Origin: Candidatus Roizmanbacteria bacterium RIFCSPHIGHO2_12_FULL_38_13
GTDB taxonomy: Bacteria > Patescibacteriota > Microgenomatia > UBA1406 > GWC2-37-13
DNA: 38,323 bases
Direction of reading: 5' to 3'
Assembly (NCBI GenBank): GCA_001789555.1
Contig: MFZZ01000022.1
Coordinates: 1-38,323, forward strand
Shown: piece by piece, positions 33,500 to 38,323 of the stretch
How positions within the stretch are numbered: position 1 is the stretch's first letter
Layout of the letters: the number at the start of each line of letters is the position of its first letter
Program-made: the position numbers and the translations under genes
Notes under the pieces: model-generated
The model's database searches: none
What the model was told of the DNA's origin: nothing
The model's input: the letters and a program-made list of their open reading frames with translations, nothing else

Positions 33500-35176
33500 T
33501 TATACTGATAGAGTTTCAAGATATTTAAGATGTCTTGACTTCAATTCAGAATATCCCTGTCTGTTTACCCCATGCTCACGAATAATTTTTGTCGCATACT
33601 GTGCCCCAAGATAATGAGGCATGATCACATATGTCGCGCCCGATTTATAAAGTTTATTTGCCTCATCGCGCGTCTGGGCAACGACAAGAACTATAGCGCG
33701 TTTATTGACATCGCGGATTTTTTGAATAAGCAGATTATTGGTTTCATTTTCAGGAATTGTGGAAACAACATAAAGTAAATTTTTTAAATCAAGCTCTGCA
33801 AGAAACTCCGCATCTTTGGCATCACCAAATTTGTAAGGTATTTTTTCCTCCTTCATATACTTGATCGCGTCTGGATTAAAATCAACCACAATAAAATCAA
33901 ACCCGAGCCTCTCAAAGGCCTTGACAAAATCGGCGCCGACCCGCTGGTATCCAAATAGGATTGCTTCATACTCCTCATCAAGTTTTTGTTCGCCTTTATT
34001 TTTTCGAAGTGAAAGTAAAGACAATAGCTTAGTCAGCCGAGGATATACCCGTTCTCCATACAAAATCATGTATGTAGAGGCGACTATCGTAATCAGCGCA
34101 ACCAGAGTTATGAGTGAAAGAGTGTCTCTCGACAGATGTCCAAGCTGAAAACCAAGTGCCCCAAGAATGAGTGAAAACTCACTTATTTGAGCAACCGTAA
34201 GTCCGGTAAAAAAACTGGTTCTTTTACTGTATCCAAGCAGGTTCATGATGATGATCATGATCACCGGATTACCAATGAGTACAAAAACCGAGAGCACAAC
34301 TGCAGGCAATAACAGATTAACCAAACTTCCCAACACCATCTGTGAGCCAAGAAGTATGAAAAACAACACTATAAAAAAATCACGAAGCGGCCGCAGTCGT
34401 GAGACAATCTCAATTGAATACGGACTCATCGACATGGCAACGCCCCCAACAAGAGCCCCGATCTCGACCGAAAAACCTAAAGTATAAAAAAGGAGTGCCA
34501 TCCCAAGACCCCATGACAAAGAAAAAATAAACAGTAACTCTTGCGAACGCGCACTAAATTCATTTATTTTAGGTAAAAGATATGAACTGATCAACATAAC
34601 TGCCGATATGAGCAGAATACCTTTTATAAGGGTAATTAAGGTGATAAGAAAAAGGCCGGCACCCGAACTCGATCCTGCCGCTGAAGTCACTAGGAGTATT
34701 ATGGTCGCGATGATATCCTGAACAATCAAGAATCCGATTGCAATTCTGCCGTACAATTTATTTAAATCTCCTTTGTCTGAAAGCAGCTTCAAAATTATGA
34801 TGGTGCTGCTGAATGTGAGCGCAATCGCAACATACAAAGAGGCAATATTATCCAATCCTAAAAATCGGGCAAGAAAAAAACCGATAATGGAAGTAAAAAC
34901 TACTTGAGATATGCCGGAGATAAATGACACCTTACCAACATCACGTATGACTTGTGGATTGAGGTTGATACCAACTATGAATAGCAAAACTGTTATCCCG
35001 AGCTTCGAAAACACCTCTATCACTTGTGAGTTTTGAATTACATTAAGGAATGATGGACCGAGGATAATTCCGCTTAAGATGTAGCCAATAATTAACGGCT
35101 GACGAAGCATCTTTGCAACGGCGGCAACGAGAGTTGCTACCATTATGATAATCGTGATTTCGGCAAATATTTCCAT
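33500..35176 (-). CDS. CPA2-type cation/proton antiporter with TrkA-N domain
   Basis: 558 residues. About 12-13 membrane helices (residues 1-385) match the KefB/CPA2 family (QPLIIGYILSGIILGPSFL, GITVLLFIVGINLNP, GFLIVQDIIATIILL). A cytoplasmic Rossmann RCK/TrkA-N domain follows (about 405-530; AILFGYQRVGADFVKAFE, FIVVDFNPDAIKYMKEE, and GDAKDAEFLAELDL). It exchanges K+ or Na+ for protons with nucleotide gating through the TrkA-N part. Ion specificity cannot be told. The -10 box lies 6 nt upstream of the ATG; the gene is divergent from the TPR gene. Confidence 0.92.
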   Translation of the reverse strand: MEIFAEITIIIMVATLVAAVAKMLRQPLIIGYILSGIILGPSFLNVIQNSQVIEVFSKLGITVLLFIVGINLNPQVIRDVGKVSFISGISQVVFTSIIGFFLARFLGLDNIASLYVAIALTFSSTIIILKLLSDKGDLNKLYGRIAIGFLIVQDIIATIILLVTSAAGSSSGAGLFLITLITLIKGILLISAVMLISSYLLPKINEFSARSQELLFIFSLSWGLGMALLFYTLGFSVEIGALVGGVAMSMSPYSIEIVSRLRPLRDFFIVLFFILLGSQMVLGSLVNLLLPAVVLSVFVLIGNPVIMIIIMNLLGYSKRTSFFTGLTVAQISEFSLILGALGFQLGHLSRDTLSLITLVALITIVASTYMILYGERVYPRLTKLLSLLSLRKNKGEQKLDEEYEAILFGYQRVGADFVKAFERLGFDFIVVDFNPDAIKYMKEEKIPYKFGDAKDAEFLAELDLKNLLYVVSTIPENETNNLLIQKIRDVNKRAIVLVVAQTRDEANKLYKSGATYVIMPHYLGAQYATKIIREHGVNRQGYSELKSRHLKYLETLSV

Positions 35177-35182
35177 AATTTA

Positions 35183-35188
35183 AGAATA
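35183..35188 (-). promoter_or_regulatory. -10 box of the antiporter gene
   Basis: TATTCT on the minus strand, 6 nt before the ATG at 35176. Divergent from the -10 box at 35200-35205. Confidence 0.45.
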
Positions 35189-35199
35189 TCAAATAGAGC

Positions 35200-35205
35200 T
35201 ATAAT
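35200..35205 (+). promoter_or_regulatory. -10 box of the TPR membrane protein gene
   Basis: Perfect TATAAT, 7 nt before the ATG at 35213; no Shine-Dalgarno. Confidence 0.55.
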
Positions 35206-35212
35206 AAGTATC

Positions 35213-36340
35213 ATGATAAAGGAAGACGCATATTATTCTGGCATTCTTAAATCCCATAGTCAAAAAACATTTTGGTACTGGTCAAAAGACAACAGTCTGC
35301 TTTTGAGCCTAACTTTTTTTATTCAGTTTTTGTTGACATACTTTATTTTTTTTCTAATCTTTTTTTGGCAGGATGTCTTCTTTCTTTTTACTGATTTTTT
35401 TGTGAAAATACTGCTTTTAATTGGTACTCTGACTGTCGCCATTTTATTTTTTTTAAAAAACAAACTTGTCGGTCATCTCAAAAAAATCCTCATCTGGCTT
35501 TGTATTTTTCAAATGTTTTTCATCTTTCTTGCTTTCGCAAGTCCTGTTTATATAGTAAGTAAAGAAGACATTCTAATTCATTCGATAAGTTTTATAGTGA
35601 AATCAAAGACTGCTGCCTACACCATTCGTGAATTTGTTACACAACGGGTTCTTGGTTCTAGCTATATATATACAAAGGGCAGACAATCTTCGTCATATGA
35701 TGAAAAAATAAATTACTATAAGAAGGCTATCATGCTCAACGCCGATTACTATAATCCCTATGCGAGTCTGGCGTTTGAATATCTGCGTGAGAAAGACTGC
35801 AATAAAGCAATACAAACTATAGAACGTGTGATTAAAAAGATAGAAAAACCTGATAATCCATATATCGAAGGCAATGGTAAAGCATATTTTTTCTCTGCGT
35901 TTGCTTATATTCTGCAAACGTGCACTGCAAATGATAATCGCATTGAACATTATTATAATGCCTCCCTAGAACTTGATGATTCGATGATTGAAACGTATGT
36001 TAACCGTGCCCAATATTATCTTCTCGTTAATGAGCTAGACAACGCTGAAGACGATCTGATTAAGTGTAGTTCTGACGTAGTTGAAGATATAGTTCAATCA
36101 TCGTGTATGACGAATTTAGGGGTACTTTTTGAGAAACGTGGTGATGTAATGCAAGCAAAAAAATATGCACAGCTCGCAGTAGAGCTTAATGATAATAATG
36201 CCGATGCATGGAATAATTATGGGTATTATTTGGCAGTCGAAGGAAACATTACTGAAGCAATTAAATCCTTTCAGAAAGCCCTGGAAATAAATCCGAATCT
36301 TCAAATAGCTCAAGAAAACCTTTCAATATACAGCTTATAG
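35213..36340 (+). CDS. Membrane protein with C-terminal TPR repeats
   Basis: 375 residues. Three membrane helices are likely at about 30-52, 57-82 and 90-115. The rest is a TPR-type helical repeat region (about 155-370), clearest at DAWNNYGYYLAVEGNITEAIKSFQKALEINP and at CMTNLGVLFEKRGDVMQAKKYAQLA. TPRs bind partner proteins. With the N-terminal helices the protein may scaffold an envelope complex, but no partner can be named. It lies 23 nt before the fibronectin-like gene, which has its own -10 box. Confidence 0.75.
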   Translation: MIKEDAYYSGILKSHSQKTFWYWSKDNSLLLSLTFFIQFLLTYFIFFLIFFWQDVFFLFTDFFVKILLLIGTLTVAILFFLKNKLVGHLKKILIWLCIFQMFFIFLAFASPVYIVSKEDILIHSISFIVKSKTAAYTIREFVTQRVLGSSYIYTKGRQSSSYDEKINYYKKAIMLNADYYNPYASLAFEYLREKDCNKAIQTIERVIKKIEKPDNPYIEGNGKAYFFSAFAYILQTCTANDNRIEHYYNASLELDDSMIETYVNRAQYYLLVNELDNAEDDLIKCSSDVVEDIVQSSCMTNLGVLFEKRGDVMQAKKYAQLAVELNDNNADAWNNYGYYLAVEGNITEAIKSFQKALEINPNLQIAQENLSIYSL

Positions 36341-36349
36341 ACACTTTGA

Positions 36350-36355
36350 TATAAT
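36350..36355 (+). promoter_or_regulatory. -10 box of the fibronectin-like gene
   Basis: TATAAT, 7 nt before the ATG at 36363, right after the TPR gene stop. Confidence 0.5.
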
Positions 36356-36362
36356 TGGCCAA

Positions 36363-37670
36363 ATGCAACTACGGCCGACTTTATACTCGATCATATGTAT
36401 GGTTTTTGCCTTCATTATTCTCGCTCGACCAGCAAAAGTTCAAGCTGCAAGCATAGGTATTTCCGATCCTGGGAATGCAAATAAATTGACAGTTGTTTCT
36501 GCTCCGCAAAATCTTAGAATCGTTTCAATAAAAAATGCTGATGACGACATGATAAAAGTCACTTTTGCCTGGAATTCATCAGAAAAGATTTTTAGATTAT
36601 ATTCGAAAAACGAAGTAGGCACACAGTTTGAACCGGTCGGTTATATTAAAACAAATCCTCTTGAGATTACCTTCCCTGTCATGAAGCCATATTTTACAGT
36701 TTCACTTACGGCGGTTAAGCCGTTTAATAATACTTATATTGAAAGTGCCCAATCAAACGAGTTATTGGTGAAATGGGACTATCCTACTCTCGCACAACCT
36801 ACCAGACTCAAACTTATTAAATCTGAAAAATCCGGTGATTCTACAAAATCTTATCTTGCATGGGACACGGTTAAATATGCGCAAAAATACTTAATTTATT
36901 ATCTGAAGTCCGAAGGTACTTGGGAAAAAATTGGAGAGTCAACGGTAACCGAAATTACTCTAACTCACAGTACATACGGACAACCACTTTCAATTGCTGT
37001 TTCGGCTTCATATGAATACGGAGAAAGTAAAATTTCTGAAAATCTAAGCATACCTCGCGCAATCCAAACCGTTCAGCAAATCACATCTACACCGACAAAA
37101 ATTCCTGACAGAGTACCGAAATCCCCAGAAAACTTGAGAATAATTTCAACCGAGATCAAAGATACCATAAAAGAAATCGATATCGGCTGGGATCAATCGG
37201 ACGGTGCCGAAGGATATGTGATCTTCGTTTCTACTTCCGGCACCTATATTAAGCTTGCAAACGTAGGCAGTAATAGAGCCGTAATAAAAATTCCTTTTGA
37301 TTTTGTCTCATTTAAAGTTGTAGTGTCTGCATTTAATAATAAAGGCGAAAGCGGACGATCTAACGAGATTGAGATTGAAGGGAAGCGAGAAGAAATTGCT
37401 ATTATTGTACCGACCAAAATAATAACTGAAAATCCCGCTCCGACCGTATCAATTGTTCAAAATACTAATCAGGAAGAAGTACTAAGCGTTTTTACTGTCG
37501 AAGAAAAACCACGTTCAGATACAGAAATTATTAAAACAAATAATGTTACACCAACGATTTTACCGACACCAACCAAAATAATAGGCAGTGAAGAAGGGCA
37601 GCAGAAAAATTTACTTATCAGACTTTTGACCGCGATTTTGAAACAAATCCTGGTTTTTCTAAAAAAATAG
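36363..37670 (+). CDS. Secreted protein with fibronectin-type-III-like repeats
   Basis: 435 residues. A signal peptide (about 1-28, ending KVQA) is followed by three ~100-residue repeats with the FN3 pattern (PQNLRIVSIKNADDDMIKVTFAW; PTRLKLIKSEKSGDSTKSYLAW; PENLRIISTEIKDTIKEIDIGW, each followed by a YxIYY/VIFVS-type strand). A Thr/Pro-rich linker and a strongly hydrophobic/basic amphipathic C-terminus (LLTAILKQILVFLKK) end the protein and could hold it at the membrane. It is an outside, ligand- or partner-binding protein; the ligand is unknown. Downstream lies enolase with its own -10 box. Confidence 0.75.
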   Translation: MQLRPTLYSIICMVFAFIILARPAKVQAASIGISDPGNANKLTVVSAPQNLRIVSIKNADDDMIKVTFAWNSSEKIFRLYSKNEVGTQFEPVGYIKTNPLEITFPVMKPYFTVSLTAVKPFNNTYIESAQSNELLVKWDYPTLAQPTRLKLIKSEKSGDSTKSYLAWDTVKYAQKYLIYYLKSEGTWEKIGESTVTEITLTHSTYGQPLSIAVSASYEYGESKISENLSIPRAIQTVQQITSTPTKIPDRVPKSPENLRIISTEIKDTIKEIDIGWDQSDGAEGYVIFVSTSGTYIKLANVGSNRAVIKIPFDFVSFKVVVSAFNNKGESGRSNEIEIEGKREEIAIIVPTKIITENPAPTVSIVQNTNQEEVLSVFTVEEKPRSDTEIIKTNNVTPTILPTPTKIIGSEEGQQKNLLIRLLTAILKQILVFLKK

Positions 37671-37696
37671 ACTTATTCGAGAGGTAACTATTATAC

Positions 37697-37702
37697 TATA
37701 AT
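37697..37702 (+). promoter_or_regulatory. -10 box of eno
   Basis: TATAAT, 6 nt before the ATG at 37709; an alternative TATACT lies 4 bp upstream. Confidence 0.5.
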
Positions 37703-37708
37703 AGAACT

Positions 37709-38323
37709 ATGAAAATCACTTCACTTAAAGCGATCCAAATTCTCGACTCACGCGGCAAACCTACACTTCGGACATTTATAACTCTTGAAGACGGCACTAT
37801 TCATAATGCCTCTGTCCCGTCAGGAGCATCAAAAGGTAAACACGAGGCTCTCGAGCTTCGGGACGGCGACTCAAGTCGTTTTGCCGGACAAGGAGTTTTA
37901 AAAGCTGTCGAAAATGTTAACGAAGTTATTGCCAAAAAAATTGTTGGCGTCGATGTGAGCGATCCAAACAAAATCGATGAAATAATGCTTGAGCTTGACG
38001 GTACGGAAAATAAATCAAAACTTGGCGCCAATGCTATATTGAGTGTGAGTATGGCCTGCGTTCGAGCCGCCGCCCATGTGCAAAACGTACCACTTTGGAA
38101 GTTTATCAATCAATATTATTTCCGACAACCGACAACCGACAACCGACCATTTAAATTTCCTCGACTCATGGTCAACGTGATAAACGGCGGCAAACATGCC
38201 GACTGGAACTTTGATATTCAGGAATTTATGATTGTTCCGGTGACCAATGTTCCGTCGGAGTCGACCAGGATCGCGTCCGAGATTTTTCATCAAATCGGTA
38301 AAAACATTAAAAAGAGAGGACTT
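37709..38323 (+). CDS. eno: Enolase (N-terminal part, cut by window edge)
   Basis: An open frame of 205 codons runs to the window edge. ITSLKAIQILDSRGKPTLRT, SVPSGASKGKHEALELRDGD, LGANAILSVSMACVRAAA, and VINGGKHADWNFDIQEFMIVP are the enolase hallmarks (usual forms DSRGNPT, PSGASTG, NIINGGxHADNxVDIQEFM). Enolase converts 2-phosphoglycerate to phosphoenolpyruvate in glycolysis. A short loop before VINGG (YYFRQPTTDNRPFKF) is encoded by a heptanucleotide repeat. Changes such as Trp in HADWN (usual HADNN) are probably tolerated surface changes. Confidence 0.96.
   Translation, partial: MKITSLKAIQILDSRGKPTLRTFITLEDGTIHNASVPSGASKGKHEALELRDGDSSRFAGQGVLKAVENVNEVIAKKIVGVDVSDPNKIDEIMLELDGTENKSKLGANAILSVSMACVRAAAHVQNVPLWKFINQYYFRQPTTDNRPFKFPRLMVNVINGGKHADWNFDIQEFMIVPVTNVPSESTRIASEIFHQIGKNIKKRGL
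38122..38147. repeat. Heptanucleotide tandem repeat inside eno
   Basis: About 3.7 copies of CCGACAA, encoding the RQPTTDNR loop of enolase. A change of one unit would shift the frame; three units (21 bp) keep it. Confidence 0.85.

Overview
The window looks like a chromosomal piece of a low-GC candidate-phyla-radiation (Patescibacteria) bacterium, probably of the Microgenomates kind. The reasons are compact genes, many single-pass or signal-peptide surface proteins with beta-rich, LamG or fibronectin-like ectodomains, several O-antigen-ligase/TPR proteins, dispersed palindromic repeats read through in coding sequence, and TGA used as an ordinary stop (genetic code 11). This placement is inferred from gene content; no rRNA or tRNA gene was seen.

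Layout. 1-813 is the start of a fibre-like surface protein (minus strand, cut by the window edge). Divergent from it, 1045-7130 is a seven-gene F1-type ATPase operon in the order c-like, b-like, delta, alpha, gamma, beta, epsilon. No subunit a lies in the window. The c-like protein has a signal peptide and an extracellular domain fused to a c-type hairpin that lacks the ion-binding carboxylate. The catalytic alpha/beta sites are largely kept, so this reads as an F1-like rotary ATPase on a non-canonical membrane sector. It is the most unusual system here. 7140-10889 holds an O-antigen-ligase/TPR protein and a second fibre-like protein whose C-terminal domain resembles the ectodomain of the c-like protein. 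A 181-bp MITE with terminal inverted repeats and an 8-bp target duplication sits just upstream (10943-11123).

11763-19936 carries a PaaX-like regulator, a degenerate metallo-beta-lactamase-like protein, a LysM/M23 peptidase, glutamate dehydrogenase, thioredoxin reductase, a CsoR-like protein, Rho, a strong candidate for an undescribed ~180-nt structured RNA (18186-18367, minus), a small anchored protein and methionyl-tRNA formyltransferase. 19937-21520 is AT-rich, with two DnaA-box-like sites and a frameshifted gene. 21521-23503 is a thymidylate/folate cluster (dut, thyA, folA). 23619-30599 holds a glycosyltransferase, small membrane proteins, a large Cys-repeat/Pro-Thr-stalk surface protein, TatD with an in-frame palindromic-repeat insertion, and an O-antigen ligase. 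30632-38323 holds a LamG protein, RpiB, DprA, a CPA2-type antiporter, a TPR membrane protein, a fibronectin-like secreted protein and the start of enolase.

Expression. Many genes have a TATAAT-like -10 box only 6-9 nt before the start codon and no Shine-Dalgarno sequence, so leaderless mRNA is probably common. Operon-internal genes are instead overlapping or tightly spaced.
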